Source of the DNA: Hydractinia symbiolongicarpus
Lineage: Eukaryota > Cnidaria > Hydrozoa > Anthoathecata > Hydractiniidae
Assembly (NCBI RefSeq): GCF_029227915.1
Contig: NC_079879.1
Span: forward strand, 11,534,001-11,598,000
Direction of reading: 5' to 3'
Length of the DNA: 64,000 bases
Position numbers and translations under genes: made by a program. Numbering within the stretch: position 1 is the stretch's first letter; every line of letters starts with the position of its first letter. Positions 24,522 to 37,899 of the stretch are shown here, piece by piece. The notes beneath the pieces were generated by a model. That model saw nothing but the letters and a program-made list of their open reading frames with translations. It made no database searches and was not told the origin of the DNA.

Positions 24522-25264
24522 TTAACTTTCGGAGTCTAGTTCCAAATGTACGTATGGAGTGGTTCCTCGGGATTCTGCGTGACACCTCACATGGTGAAAA
24601 ATATTCATTCTTTTAGCTAAATCTTCCGGACCCCCAACCGAATCGAAAAATAACGAAATTGACGAATACCGTAGAGATGATACATACCTTAAACTCAGGG
24701 ACCTAGAAATAGTGTGAGTTTTTTTATCTGTAACCTGTTCAACATTGCGTACAGAGGCCATAATGTGCGTGTTTTTATTGCTTATGGTGTTGATTCATTT
24801 GCTCGTGCTGCGCATGTGCGCGAATTACTGTCATAAGAACGCTTAGCATGCCAAAATACCTCAGCACACGTTGTTAACTTTCCCGATTTCAAATTTCAAA
24901 ATGTTCACAAGTTGTTTAAAACTTTATTCCTATTTTGCCAGTTTTGAACTTTAAAGGAGAAATTCAGTGCAACGCTAAAAGAAGCAGAAATCTTTGACCA
25001 TCCGTGGGACTGCTGCAGAAGCAAGGTAAAACTTGTAAGCAGTAACCTTCTCTAGGAACACGGGTATGCTTAGGAAAGACGTGCTTTTTAAGACCTGCCC
25101 TGTGTGAGGAATGCCCAATCCAAGATTTCCGATGGAAAACTGCAACGGGTGTTTGTCTGGACTGAGAAAACTGAGTCTACGATGTCCGCGCAGTACCGAC
25201 GCATTCATAATGATACTCAGTGCTTCCCAGTATTGACAAGGCCTTTAATCTTCTCAACAAGATC
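24522..25264. repeat. Unit 29, S, 743 bp
   Basis: GAGTCTAG, AATATTC. Private CTTCCGGACCC, GCGCGAATT, TCCTATTTTG and CATCCGTGGG. Ends ACAAG. Confidence 0.95.
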
Positions 25265-26326
25265 TTAACTTTCGGAGTCGAGTTCCAAATGTACGTATGG
25301 AGTGGTTCCTCGGGAATCTGCGTGACACCTCACATGGTGAAAAAAATTTATTCTTTTAGCTAAATGTTCCCGACCCCCAACCGAATCGAAAAATTTCGAA
25401 ATTGACGAATACCGTAGAGATGATACATACCTTAAACTCAGGGACCTAGAAATAGTGTGAGTTTTTTTATCTGTAACCTGTTCAACATTGCGTACAGAGG
25501 CCATAATGCGCGTGTTTTTATTGCTTATGGTGTTGATTCATTTGCTCGTGCTGCGCATGTGCGGGAATTACTGAACACCTCGATGACACAGATAAACTGG
25601 GGAAGCGCTCAGAAATTAAAACTGGAATGACCGTGGTTACAAAATCGCTTCAGTGTAATCAAAATAAAAGTAGGACTGTTCGTATTCTATCTACTTTGAG
25701 GAGACATCTCGGGTGAAAAAAAGATGATCATCAAACAAACAATCCGTAAAGAGATACTGGAGTTACTTCTTGCTGCTCGACAATGATGACTATACAGAGA
25801 TCTTTAGGCAACAAATCCGTTAATTCAACAATTCTCTCAGTGCACTCTTGCCTGCATAGCTTGTTAGTATTTGCTTAAGATTGCACCTTAATTATCAGGA
25901 AGCGCGAACTTAGTACGACAAAGATGACTGTACTACAAGGCTTTTACTCATAAGAACGCTCAACATACCAAGATACTTCATCAAACGTTCTTGACTTTCC
26001 CGATTTGAATTTTCAAAATGTTCCTAAATTGTTTTAAACTTTCTCCTTATTTTGCAAATTTTGAACTTTAGAGGATAATTTCAGTGCAACGATAAAAGAA
26101 GCTGTAACCTTCTCTGAAAACACGGGTATGCTTAGGGAAGACGTACTTTTCAAGACCTGGCCTGTCAAACGTTTGCGCAATGCAAGTTTTCCGATGAAAA
26201 ACTGCAACAGGTGCTTGTCTGGACCGAGAAAACTGAGTCTACGATGTCCGCGCAGTACCGACGCATTCATAATGATACTCAGTGCTTCCCAGTATTGACA
26301 AGGCCTTTAATCTTCTCAACATGATC
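25265..26326. repeat. Unit 30, L, 1062 bp
   Basis: Head A with AATTTATTC and GTTGATTC. Private AGAGATCTTTAGG adds an AGATCT site. CTCTCAGTGCAC, TTGTTTTAAAC, AGGATAA. Tail II with AACAGGTGC. Confidence 0.95.
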
Positions 26327-27069
26327 TTAACTTTCGGAGTCCAGTTCCAAATGTACGTATGGAGTGGTTCTTTGGGATTCTGCGTGACACCTCACATGGT
26401 GAAAAATATTCATTCTTTTAGCTAAATGTTCCCGACCCCCAACCGAATCGAAAAATAACGAAATTGACGAATACCGTAGAGATGATACATACCTTAAACT
26501 CAGGGACCTAGAAATAGTGTGAGTTTTTTTATCTGTAACCTGTTCAACATTGCCTACAAAGGCCATAATGTGCGTGTTTTTATTGCTTATGGTGTTGATT
26601 CATTTGCTCGTGCTGCGCATGTGCGAGAATTACTGTCATAAGAACGCTTAGCATGCCAAAATACCTCAGCACACGTTGTTAACTTTCCCGATTTAAAATT
26701 TCAAAATGTTCACAAGTTGTTTAAAAATTTATTCCTGTTTTGCCAGTTTTGAACTTTAAAGGAGAAATTCAGTGCAACGCTAAAAGAAGCAGAAATCTTT
26801 GACCATCCTTGGGACTGCTGCAGAAGCAAGGTAAAACTTGTAAGCAGTAACCTTCTCTAGGAACACGGGTATGCTTAGGAAAGACGTGCTTTTTAAGACC
26901 TGTCCTGTGTGAGGAATGCCCAATCCAAGATTTCCGATGGAAAACTGCAACGGGTGTTTGTCTGGACTGAGAAAACTGAGTCTACGATGTCCGCGCAGTA
27001 CCGACGCATTCATAATGACACTCAGTGCTTCCCAGTATTGACAAGGCCTTTAATCTTCTCAACAAGATC
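26327..27069. repeat. Unit 31, S, 743 bp
   Basis: Private GAGTCCAG, GTTCTTTGGG, CCTACAAAGG and AAAAATTTATTCC, the largest set of private changes I noted in an S unit. Tail I, ends ACAAG. Confidence 0.95.
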
Positions 27070-28131
27070 TTAACTTTCGGAGTCGAGTTCCAAATGTACG
27101 TATGGAGTGGTTCCTCGGGAATCTGCGTGACACCTCACATGGTGAAAAAAATTCATTCTTTTAGCTAAATGTTCCCGACCCCCAACCGAATCGAAAAATT
27201 TCGAAATTGACGAATACCGTAGAGATGATACATACCTTAAACTCAGGGACGTAGAAATAGTGTGAGTTTTTTTATCTGTAACCTGTTCAACATTGCGTAC
27301 AGAGGCCATAATGCGCGTGTTTTTATTGCTTATGGTGTTTATTCATTTGCTCGTGCTGCGCATGTGCGGGAATTACTGAACACCTCGATGACACAGATAA
27401 ACTGGGGAAGCGCTCAGAAATTAAAACTGGAATGACCGTGGTTACAAAATCGCTTCAGTGTAATCAAAATAAAAGTAGGACTGTTCGTATTCTATCTACT
27501 TTGAGGAGACATCTCGGGTGAAAAAAAGATGATCATCAAACAAACAATCCGTAAAGAGATACTGGAGTTACTTGTTGCTGCTCGACAATGATGACTATAC
27601 AGACATTTTTAGGCAACAAATCCGTTAATTCAACAATTCTCTCAATGCACTCTTGCCTGCATAGCTTGTTAGTATTTGCTTAAGATTGCACCTTAATTAT
27701 CAGGAAGCGCGAACTTAGTACGACAAAGATGACTGTACTACAAGGCTTTTACTCATAAGAACGCTCAACATACCAAGATACTTCATGAAACGTTCTTGAC
27801 TTTCCCGATTTGAATTTTCAAAATGTTCTTAAATTGTTTTTAACTTTCTCCTTATTTTGCAAATTTTGAACTTTAGAGGAGAATTTCAGTGCAACGATAA
27901 AAGAAGCTGTAACCTGCTCTGAAAACACGGGTATGCTTAGGGAAGACGTACTTTTCAAGACCTGGCCTGTCAAACGTTTGCGCAATGCAAGTTTTCCGAT
28001 GAAAAACTGCAACGGGTGCTTGTCTGGACCGAGAAAACTGAGTCTACGATGTCTGCGCAGTACCGACGCATTCATAATGATACTCAGTGCTTCCCAGTAT
28101 TGACAAGGCCTTTAATCTTCTCAACATGATC
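27070..28131. repeat. Unit 32, L, 1062 bp
   Basis: Head A. Private GGGACGTAG, CTTGTTGCTG and CTTCATGAAAC. CAGACATTT, CCTGCTCTG, GTCTGCGCAG. Tail II, ends ACATG. Confidence 0.95.
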
Positions 28132-28874
28132 TTAACTTTCGGAGTCGAGTTCCAAATGTACATATGGAGTGGTTCCTCGGGATTCTGCGTGACACCTCAC
28201 ATGGTGAAAAAAATTCAATCTTTTAGCTAAATCTTCCCGACCCCCAACCGAATCGAAAAATAACGAAATTGACGAATACCGTAGAGATGATACATACCTT
28301 AAACTCAGGGACCTAGAAATGGTGTGAGTTTTTTTATCTGTAACCTGTTCAAAATTGCCTACAGAGGCCATAATGTGCGTGTTTTTATTGCTTATGGTGT
28401 TGATTCATTTGCTCGTGCTGCGCATGTGCGAGAATTACTGTCATAAGAACGCTTAGCATGCCAAAATACCTCAGCACACGTTGTTAACTTTCCCGATTTA
28501 AAATTTCAAAATGTTCACAAGTTGTTTAAAACTTTATTCCTGTTTTGCCAGTTTTGAACTTTAAAGGAGAAATTCAGTGCAACGCTAAAAGAAGCAGAAA
28601 TCTTTGACCATCCTTGGGACTGCTGCAGAAGCAAGGTAAAACTTGTAAGCAGTAACCTTCTCTAGGAACACGGGTATGCTTAGGAAAGACGTTCTTTTTA
28701 AGACCTGTCCTGTGTGAGGAATGCCCAATCCAAGATTTCCGATGGAAAACTGCAACGGGTGTTTGTCTGGACTGAGAAAACTGAGTCTACGATGTCCGCG
28801 CAGTACCGACGCATTCATAATGATACTCAGTGCTTCCCAGTATTGACAAGGCCTTTAATCTTCTCAACAAGATC
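28132..28874. repeat. Unit 33, S, 743 bp
   Basis: GTACATATGG, TTCAATC, AAATCTTCC, AAATGGTG, CAAAATTGCC, GACGTTC. I found no difference from unit 35. Confidence 0.95.
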
Positions 28875-29936
28875 TTAACTTTCGGACTCGAGTTCCAAAT
28901 GTACGTATGGAGTGGTTCCTCGGGAATCTGCGTGACACCTCACATGGTGAAAAAAATTCATTATTTTAGCTAAATGTTCCCGACCCCCAACCGAATCGAA
29001 AAATTTCGAAATTGACGAATACCGTAGAGATGATACATACCTTAAACTCAGGGACCTAGAAATAGTGTGAGTTTTTTTATCTGTAACCTGTTCAACATTG
29101 CGTACAGAGGCCATAATGCGCGTGTTTTTATTGCTTATGGTGTTTATTCATTTGCTCGTGCTGCGCATGTGCGGGAATTACTGAACACCTCGATGACACA
29201 GATAAACTGGGGAAGCGCTCAGAAATTATAACTGGAATGACCGTGGTTACAAAATCGCTTCAGTGTAATCAAAATAAAAGTAGGACTGTTCGTATTCTAT
29301 CTACTTTGAGGAGACATCTCGGGTGAAAAAAAGATGATCATCAAACAAACAATCCGTAAAGAGATACTGGAGTTACTTCTTGCTGCTCGACAATGATGAC
29401 TATACAGAGATTTTTAGGCAACAAATCCGTTAATTCAACAATTCTCTCAATGCACTCTTGCCTGCATAGCTTGTTAGTATTTGCTTAAGATTGCACCTTA
29501 ATTATCAGGAAGCGCGAACTTAGTACGACAAAGATGACTGTACTACAAGGCTTTTACTCATAAGAACGCTCAACATACCAAGATACTTCATCAAACGTTC
29601 TTGACTTTCCCGATTTGAATTTTCAAAATGTTCTTAAATTGTTTTTAACTTTCTCCTTATTTTGCAAATTTTGAACTTTAGAGGAGAATTTCAGTGCAAC
29701 GATAAAAGAAGCTGTAACCTGCTCTGAAAACACGGGTATGCTTAGGGAAGACGTACTTTTCAAGACCTGGCCTGTCAAACGTTTGCGCAATGCAAGTTTT
29801 CCGATGAAAAACTGCAACGGGTGCTTGTCTGGACCGAGAAAACTGAGTCTACGATGTCTGCGCAGTACCGACGCATTCATAATGATACTCAGTGCTTCCC
29901 AGTATTGACAAGGCCTTTAATCTTCTCAACATGATC
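28875..29936. repeat. Unit 34, L, 1062 bp
   Basis: CGGACTCG, CATTATTTT, AAATTATAAC; body and tail (CCTGCTCTG, GTCTGCGCAG) match unit 32. Confidence 0.95.
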
Positions 29937-30679
29937 TTAACTTTCGGAGTCGAGTTCCAAATGTACATATGGAGTGGTTCCTCGGGATTCTGCGTGACAC
30001 CTCACATGGTGAAAAAAATTCAATCTTTTAGCTAAATCTTCCCGACCCCCAACCGAATCGAAAAATAACGAAATTGACGAATACCGTAGAGATGATACAT
30101 ACCTTAAACTCAGGGACCTAGAAATGGTGTGAGTTTTTTTATCTGTAACCTGTTCAAAATTGCCTACAGAGGCCATAATGTGCGTGTTTTTATTGCTTAT
30201 GGTGTTGATTCATTTGCTCGTGCTGCGCATGTGCGAGAATTACTGTCATAAGAACGCTTAGCATGCCAAAATACCTCAGCACACGTTGTTAACTTTCCCG
30301 ATTTAAAATTTCAAAATGTTCACAAGTTGTTTAAAACTTTATTCCTGTTTTGCCAGTTTTGAACTTTAAAGGAGAAATTCAGTGCAACGCTAAAAGAAGC
30401 AGAAATCTTTGACCATCCTTGGGACTGCTGCAGAAGCAAGGTAAAACTTGTAAGCAGTAACCTTCTCTAGGAACACGGGTATGCTTAGGAAAGACGTTCT
30501 TTTTAAGACCTGTCCTGTGTGAGGAATGCCCAATCCAAGATTTCCGATGGAAAACTGCAACGGGTGTTTGTCTGGACTGAGAAAACTGAGTCTACGATGT
30601 CCGCGCAGTACCGACGCATTCATAATGATACTCAGTGCTTCCCAGTATTGACAAGGCCTTTAATCTTCTCAACAAGATC
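29937..30679. repeat. Unit 35, S, 743 bp
   Basis: Duplicate of unit 33 at a distance of 1805 bp. Confidence 0.95.
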
Positions 30680-31741
30680 TTAACTTTCGGACTCGAGTTC
30701 CAAATGTACGTATGGAGTGGTTCCTCGGGAATCTGCGTGACACCTCACATGGTGAAAAAAATTCATTATTTTAGCTAAATGTTCCCGACCCCCAACCGAA
30801 TCGAAAAATTTCGAAATTGACGAATACCGTAGAGATGATACATACCTTAAACTCAGGGACCTAGAAATAGTGTGAGTTTTTTTATCTGTAACCTGTTCAA
30901 CATTGCGTACAGAGGCCATAATGCGCGTGTTTTTATTGCTTATGGTGTTTATTCATTTGCTCGTGCTGCGCATGTGCGGGAATTACTGAACACCTCGATG
31001 ACACAGATAAACTGGGGAAGCGCTCAGAAATTATAACTGGAATGACCGTGGTTACAAAATCGCTTCAGTGTAATCAAAATAAAAGTAGGACTGTTCGTAT
31101 TCTATCTACTTTGAGGAGACATCTCGGGTGAAAAAAAGATGATCATCAAACAAACAATCCGTAAAGAGATACTGGAGTTACTTCTTGCTGCTCGACAATG
31201 ATGACTATACAGAGATTTTTAGGCAACAAATCCGTTAATTCAACAATTCTCTCAATGCACTCTTGCCTGCATAGCTTGTTAGTATTTGCTTAAGATTGCA
31301 CCTTAATTATCAGGAAGCGCGAACTTAGTACGACAAAGATGACTGTACTACAAGGCTTTTACTCATAAGAACGCTCAACATACCAAGATACTTCATCAAA
31401 CGTTCTTGACTTTCCCGATTTGAATTTTCAAAATGTTCTTAAATTGTTTTTAACTTTCTCCTTATTTTGCAAATTTTGAACTTTAGAGGAGAATTTCAGT
31501 GCAACGATAAAAGAAGCTGTAACCTTCTCTGAAAACACGGGTATGCTTAGGGAAGACGTACTTTTCAAGACCTGGCCTGTCAAACGTTTGCGCAATGCAA
31601 TTTTTCCGATGAAAAACTGCAACGGGTGCTTGTCTGGACCGAGAAAACTGAGTCTACGATGTCCGCGCAGTACCGACGCATTCATAATGATACTCAGTGC
31701 TTCCCAGTATTGACAAGGCCTTTAATCTTCTCAACATGATC
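30680..31741. repeat. Unit 36, L, 1062 bp
   Basis: Head and L-only segment as unit 34 (CGGACTCG, AAATTATAAC), but body and tail as unit 22 (CCTTCTCTG, TTTTTCCGATG). The junction of the two duplications lies inside this unit. Confidence 0.95.
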
Positions 31742-32484
31742 TTAACTTTCGGAGTCGAGTTCCAAATGTACGTATGGAGTGGTTCCTCGGGATTCTGCGT
31801 GACACCTCACATGGTGAAAAAAATTCATTCTTTTAGCTAAATGTTCCCGACCCCCAACCGAATCGAAAAATAACGAAATTGACGAATACCGTAGAGATGA
31901 TACATACCTTAAACTCAGGGACCTAGAACTAGTGTGAGTTTTTTTATCTGTAACCTGTTCAACATTGCCTACAGAGGCCATAATGTGCGTGTTTTTATTG
32001 CTTATGGTGTTCATTCATTTGCTCGTGCTGCGCATGTGCGAGAATTACTGTCATAAGAACGCTTAGCATGCCAAAATACCTCAGTACACGTTGTTAACTT
32101 TCCCGATTTCAAATTTCAAAATGTTCACAAGTTGTTTAAAACTTTATTCCTGTTTTGCCAGTTTTGAACTTTAAAGGAGAAATTCAGTGCAACGCTAAAA
32201 GAAGCAGAAATCTTTGACCATCCTTGTGACTGCTGCAGAAGCAAGGTAAAACTTGTAAGCATTAACCTTCTCTAGGAACACGCGTACGCTTAGGAAAGAC
32301 GTGCTTTTTAAGACCTGCCCTGTGTGAGAAATGCCCAATCCAAGATTTCCGATGGAAAACTGCAACGGGTGTTTGTCTGGACTGAGAAAACTGAGTCTAC
32401 GATGTCCGCGCAGTACCGACGCATTCGTAATGATACTCAGTGCTTCCCAGTATTGACAAGGCCTTTAATCTTCTCAACATGATC
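31742..32484. repeat. Unit 37, S, 743 bp
   Basis: Super-repeat S type as unit 23. Private AGAACTAGTG. Confidence 0.95.
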
Positions 32485-33546
32485 TTAACTTTCGGAGTCG
32501 AGTTTCAAATGTAAGTAAGGAGTGGTTCCTCGGGATTCTGCGTGACACCTCACATGGTGAAAAAATTTCATTCTTTTAGCTAAATGTTCCCGACCCCCAA
32601 CCGAATCGAAAAATTTCGAAATTGACGAATACCGTAGAGATGATACATACCTTAAACTCAGGGACCTAGAAATAGTGTGAGTTTTTTAATCTGTAACCTG
32701 TTCAACATTGCGTACAGAGGCCATAATGCGCGTGTTTTTATTGCTTATGGTGTTTATTCATTTGCTCGTGCTGCGCATGTGCGGGAATTACTGAACACCT
32801 CGATGACACAGATAAACTGGGGAAGCGCTCAGAAATTAAAACTGGAATGACCGTGGTTACAAAATCGCTTCAGTGTAATCAAAATAAAAGTAGGACTGTT
32901 CGTATTCTATCTACTTTGAGGAGACATCTCGGGTGAAAAAAAGATGATCATCAAACAAACAATCCGTAAAGAGATACTGGAGTTACTTCTTGCTGCTCGA
33001 CAATGATGACTATACAGAGATTTTTAGGCAACAAATCCGTTAATTCAACAATTCTCTCAATGCACTCTTGCCTGCATAGCTTGTTAGTATTTGCTTAAGA
33101 TTGCACCTTAATTATCAGGAAGCGCGAACTTAGTACGACAAAGATGACTGTACTACAAGGCTTTTACTCATAAGAACGCTCAACATACCAAGATACTTCA
33201 TCAAACGTTCTTGACTTTCCCGATTTGAATTTTCAAAATGTTCTTAAATTGTTTTTAACTTTCTCCTTATTTTGCAAATTTTGAACTTTAGAGGAGAATT
33301 TCAGTGCAACGATAAAAGAAGCTGTAACCTTCTCTGAAAACACGGGTATGCTTAGGGAAGACGTACTTTTCAAGACCTGGCCTGTCAAACGTTTGCGCAA
33401 TGCAATTTTTCCAATGAAAAACTGCAACAGGTGCTTGTCTGGACCGAGAAAACTGAGTCTACGATGTCCCTGCAGTCCCGCTGCGATCATAATGATACTC
33501 AGTGCTTCCCAGCATTGACAAGGCCCTTAATCTTCTCAACATGATC
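32485..33546. repeat. Unit 38, L, 1062 bp
   Basis: GTAAGTAAGG head. GTTTTTTAATCTG near 32688 gives a stop in the minus-strand 79-codon frame. Tail III with AACAGGTGC, shared with unit 42. Confidence 0.95.
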
Positions 33547-34289
33547 TTAACTTTCGGAGTCTAGTTCCAAATGTACGTATGGAGTGGTTCCTCGGGAATC
33601 TGCGTGACACCTCACATGGTGAAAAATATTCATCCTTTTAGCTAAATCTTCCCGACCCCCAACCGAATCGAAAAATAACGAAATTGACGAACACCGTAGA
33701 GATGATACATACCTTAAACTCAGGGACCTAGAAATAGTGTGAGTTTTTTTATCTGTAACCTGTTCAACATTGCGTACAGAGGCCATAATGTGCGTGTTTT
33801 TATTGCTGATGGTGTTGATTCATTTGCTCGTGCTGCGCATGTGCGAGAATTACTGTCATAAGAACGCTTAGCATGCCAAAATACCTCAGCACACGTTGTT
33901 AACTTTCCCGATTTCAAATTTCAAAATGTTCACAAGTTGTTTAAAACTTTATTCCTGTTTTGCCAGTTTTGAACTTTAAAGGAGAAATTCAGTGCAACGC
34001 TAAAAGAAGCAGAAATCTTTGACCATCCTTGGGACTGCTGCAGAAGCAAGGTAAAACTTGTAAGCAGTAACCTTCTCTAGGAACACGGGTATGCTTAGGA
34101 AAGACGTTCTTTTTAAGACCTGTCCTGTGTGAGGAATGCCCAATCCAAGATTTCCGATGGAAAACTGCAACGGGTGTTTGTCTGGACTGAGAAAACTGAG
34201 TCTACGATGTCCGCGCAGTACCGACGCATTCATAATGATACTCAGTGCTTCCCAGTATTGACAAGGCCTTTAATCTTCTCAACAAGATC
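33547..34289. repeat. Unit 39, S, 743 bp
   Basis: GAGTCTAG, CATCC, GAACACCG, GCTGATGG; GACGTTC body; ends ACAAG. Confidence 0.95.
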
Positions 34290-35351
34290 TTAACTTTCGG
34301 AGTCGAGTTCCAAATGTACGTATGGAGTGGTTCCTCGGGAATCTGCGTGACACCTCACATGGTGAAAAAAATTCATTATTTTAGCTAAATGTTCCCGACC
34401 CCCAACCGAATCGAAAAATTTCGAAATTGACGAATACCGTAGAGATGATACATACCTTAAACTCAGGGACCTAGAAATAGTGTGAGTTTTTTTATCTGTA
34501 ACCTGTTCAACATTGCGTACAGAGGCCATAATGCGCGTGTTTTTATTGCTTATGGTGTTTATTCATTTGCTCGTGCTGCGCATGTGCGGGAATTACTGAA
34601 CACCTCGATGACACAGATAAACTGGGGAAGCGCTCAGAAATTATAACTGGAATGACCGTGGTTACAAAATCGCTTCAGTGTAATCAAAATAAAAGTAGGA
34701 CTGTTCGTATTCTATCTACTTTGAGGAGACATCTCGGGTGAAAAAAAGATGATCATCAAACAAACAATCCGTAAAGAGATACTGGAGTTACTTCTTGCTG
34801 CTCGACAATGATGACTATACAGAGATTTTTAGGCAACAAATCCGTTAATTCAACAATTCTCTCAATGCACTCTTGCCTGCATAGCTTGTTAGTATTTGCT
34901 TAAGATTGCACCTTAATTATCAGGAAGCGCGAACTTAGTACGACAAAGATGACTGTACTACAAGGCTTTTACTCATAAGAACGCTCAACATACCAAGATA
35001 CTTCATCAAACGTTCTTGACTTTCCCGATTTGAATTTTCAAAATGTTCTTAAATTGTTTTTAACTTTCTCCTTATTTTGCAAATTTTGAACTTTAGAGGA
35101 GAATTTCAGTGCAACGATAAAAGAAGCTGTAACCTTCTCTGAAAACACGGGTATGCTTAGGGAAGACGTACTTTTCAAGACCTGGCCTGTCAAACGTTTG
35201 CGCAATGCAATTTTTCCGATGAAAAACTGCAACGGGTGCTTGTCTGGACCGAGAAAACTGAGTCTACGATGTCCGCGCAGTACCGACGCATTCATAATGA
35301 TACTCAGTGCTTCCCAGTATTGACAAGGCCTTTAATCTTCTCAACATGATC
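34290..35351. repeat. Unit 40, L, 1062 bp
   Basis: CATTATTTT and AAATTATAAC; GGAGTCGAG rather than the CGGACTCG of unit 36. Tail TTTTTCCGATG. Confidence 0.95.
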
Positions 35352-36094
35352 TTAACTTTCGGAGTCGAGTTCCAAATGTACGTATGGAGTGGTTCCTCGG
35401 GATTCTGCGTGACACCTCACATGGTGAAAAAAATTCATTCTTTTAGCTAAATGTTCCCGACCCCCAACCGAATCGAAAAATAACGAAATTGACGAATACC
35501 GTAGAGATGATACATACCTTAAACTCAGGGACCTAGAAATAGTGTGAGTTTTTTTATCTGTAACCTGTTCAACATTGCCTACAGAGGCCATAATGTGCGT
35601 GTTTTTATTGCTTATGGTGTTCATTCATTTGCTCGTGCTGCGCATGTGCGAGAATTACTGTCATAAGAACGCTTAGCATGCCAAAATACCTCAGTACACG
35701 TTGTTAACTTTCCCGATTTCAAATTTCAAAATGTTCACAAGTTGTTTAAAACTTTATTCCTGTTTTGCCAGTTTTGAACTTTAAAGGAGAAATTCAGTGC
35801 AACGCTAAAAGAAGCAGAAATCTTTGACCATCCTTGTGACTGCTGCAGAAGCAAGGTAAAACTTGTAAGCATTAACCTTCTCTAGGAACACGCGTACGCT
35901 TAGGAAAGACGTGCTTTTTAAGACCTGCCCTGTGTGAGAAATGCCCAATCCAAGATTTCCGATGGAAAACTGCAACGGGTGTTTGTCTGGACTGAGAAAA
36001 CTGAGTCTACGATGTCCGCGCAGTACCGACGCATTCGTAATGATACTCAGTGCTTCCCAGTATTGACAAGGCCTTTAATCTTCTCAACATGATC
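35352..36094. repeat. Unit 41, S, 743 bp
   Basis: Super-repeat S type, same marks as units 23 and 37 without their private changes. Confidence 0.95.
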
Positions 36095-37156
36095 TTAACT
36101 TTCGGAGTCGAGTTTCAAATGTAAGTAAGGAGTGGTTCCTCGGGATTCTGCGTGACACCTCACATGGTGAAAAAATTTCATTCTTTTAGCTAAATGTTCC
36201 CGACCCCCAACCGCATCGAAAAATTTCGAAATTGACGAATACCGTAGAGATGATACATACCTTAAACTCAGGGACCTAGAAATAGTGTGAGTTTTTTTAT
36301 CTGTAACCTGTTCAACATTGCGTACAGAGGCCATAATGCGCGTGTTTTTATTGCTTATGGTGTTTATTCATTTGCTCGTGCTGCGCATGTGCGGGAATTA
36401 CTGAACACCTCGATGACACAGATAAACTGGGGAAGCGCTCAGAAATTAAAACTGGAATGACCGTGGTTACAAAATCGCTTCAGTGTAATCAAAATAAAAG
36501 TAGGACTGTTCGTATTCTATCTACTTTGAGGAGACATCTCGGGTGAAAAAAAGATGATCATCAAACAAACAATCCGTAAAGAGATACTGGAGTTACTTCT
36601 TGCTGCTCGACAATGATGACTATACAGAGATTTTTAGGCAACAAATCCGTTAATTCAACAATTCTCTCAATGCACTCTTGCCTGCATAGCTTGTTAGTAT
36701 TTGCTTAAGATTGCACCTTAATTATCAGGAAGCGCGAACTTAGTACGACAAAGATGACTGTACTACAAGGCTTTTACTCATAAGAACGCTCAACATACCA
36801 AGATACTTCATCAAACGTTCTTGACTTTCCCGATTTGAATTTTCAAAATGTTCTTAAATTGTTTTTAACTTTCTCCTTATTTTGCAAATTTTGAACTTTA
36901 GAGGAGAATTTCAGTGCAACGATAAAAGAAGCTGTAACCTTCTCTGAAAACACGGGTATGCTTAGGGAAGACGTACTTTTCAAGACCTGGCCTGTCAAAC
37001 GTTTGCGCAATGCAATTTTTCCAATGAAAAACTGCAACAGGTGCTTGTCTGGACCGAGAAAACTGAGTCTACGATGTCCCTGCAGTCCCGCTGCGATCAT
37101 AATGATACTCAGTGCTTCCCAGCATTGACAAGGCCCTTAATCTTCTCAACATGATC
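36095..37156. repeat. Unit 42, L, 1062 bp
   Basis: GTAAGTAAGG; private ACCGCATCG; tail III with AACAGGTGC. Confidence 0.95.
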
Positions 37157-37899
37157 TTAACTTTCGGAGTCTAGTTCCAAATGTACGTATGGAGTGGTTC
37201 CTCGGGAATCTGCGTGACACCTCACATGGTGAAAAATATTCATCCTTTTAGCTAAATCTTCCCGACCCCCAACCGAATCGAAAAATAACGAAATTGACGA
37301 ACACCGTAGAGATGATACATACCTTAAACTCAGGGACCTAGAAATAGTGTGAGTTTTTTTATCTGTAACCTGTTCAACATTGCGTACAGAGGCCATAATG
37401 TGCGTGTTTTTATTGCTGATGGTGTTGATTCATTTGCTCGTGCTGCGCATGTGCGAGAATTACTGTCATAAGAACGCTTAGCATGCCAAAATACCTCAGC
37501 ACACGTTGTTAACTTTCCCGATTTCAAATTTCAAAATGTTCACAAGTTGTTTAAAACTTTATTCCTGTTTTGGCAGTTTTGAACTTTAAAGGAGAAATTC
37601 AGTGCAACGCTAAAAGAAGCAGAAATCTTTGACCATCCTTGGGACTGCTGCAGAAGCAAGGTAAAACTTGTAAGCAGTAACCTTCTCTAGGAACACGGGT
37701 ATGCTTAGGAAAGACGTGCTTTTTAAGACCTGTCCTGTGTGAGGAATGCCCAATCCAAGATTTCCGATGGAAAACTGCAACGGGTGTTTGTCTGGACTGA
37801 GAAAACTGAGTCTACGATGTCCGCGCAGTACCGACGCATTCGTAATGATACTTAGTGCTTCCCAGTATTGACAAGGCCTTTAATCTTCTCAACATGATC
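37157..37899. repeat. Unit 43, S, 743 bp
   Basis: GAGTCTAG, GCTGATGG; private TTTTGGCAG and ATACTTAGTGC. Ends ACATG. Confidence 0.95.

Larger units (their letters stand above)
27900..31509. repeat. Recent tandem duplication of an 1805-bp dimer
   Basis: The sequence from about 27.9 to 29.7 kb is repeated at 29.7 to 31.5 kb. Shared private marks are CCTGCTCTG (27914, 29719), GTCTGCGCAG, GTACATATGG, AAATGGTG, CAAAATTGCC, CGGACTCG and AAATTATAAC. The upstream mark CTTCATGAAAC (27784) is present only in the first copy, which bounds the left breakpoint. Boundaries are approximate. Confidence 0.88.
30680..34289. repeat. LSLS super-repeat, copy 2 (3610 bp)
   Basis: Carries the same set of private variants as the copies at 18046 and 34290 and abuts the latter directly. 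The third unit holds a nonsense change in the minus-strand 79-codon frame (near 32688) that the other copies lack. GACGTTC in the fourth unit is shared with S units outside the tetramer. Confidence 0.85.
34290..37899. repeat. LSLS super-repeat, copy 3 (3610 bp)
   Basis: Directly follows copy 2 in phase, making a tandem 3610-bp duplication. Its third unit has a private ACCGCATCG change, and its fourth has GACGTGC instead of GACGTTC and a private TTTTGGCAG. Confidence 0.85.
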
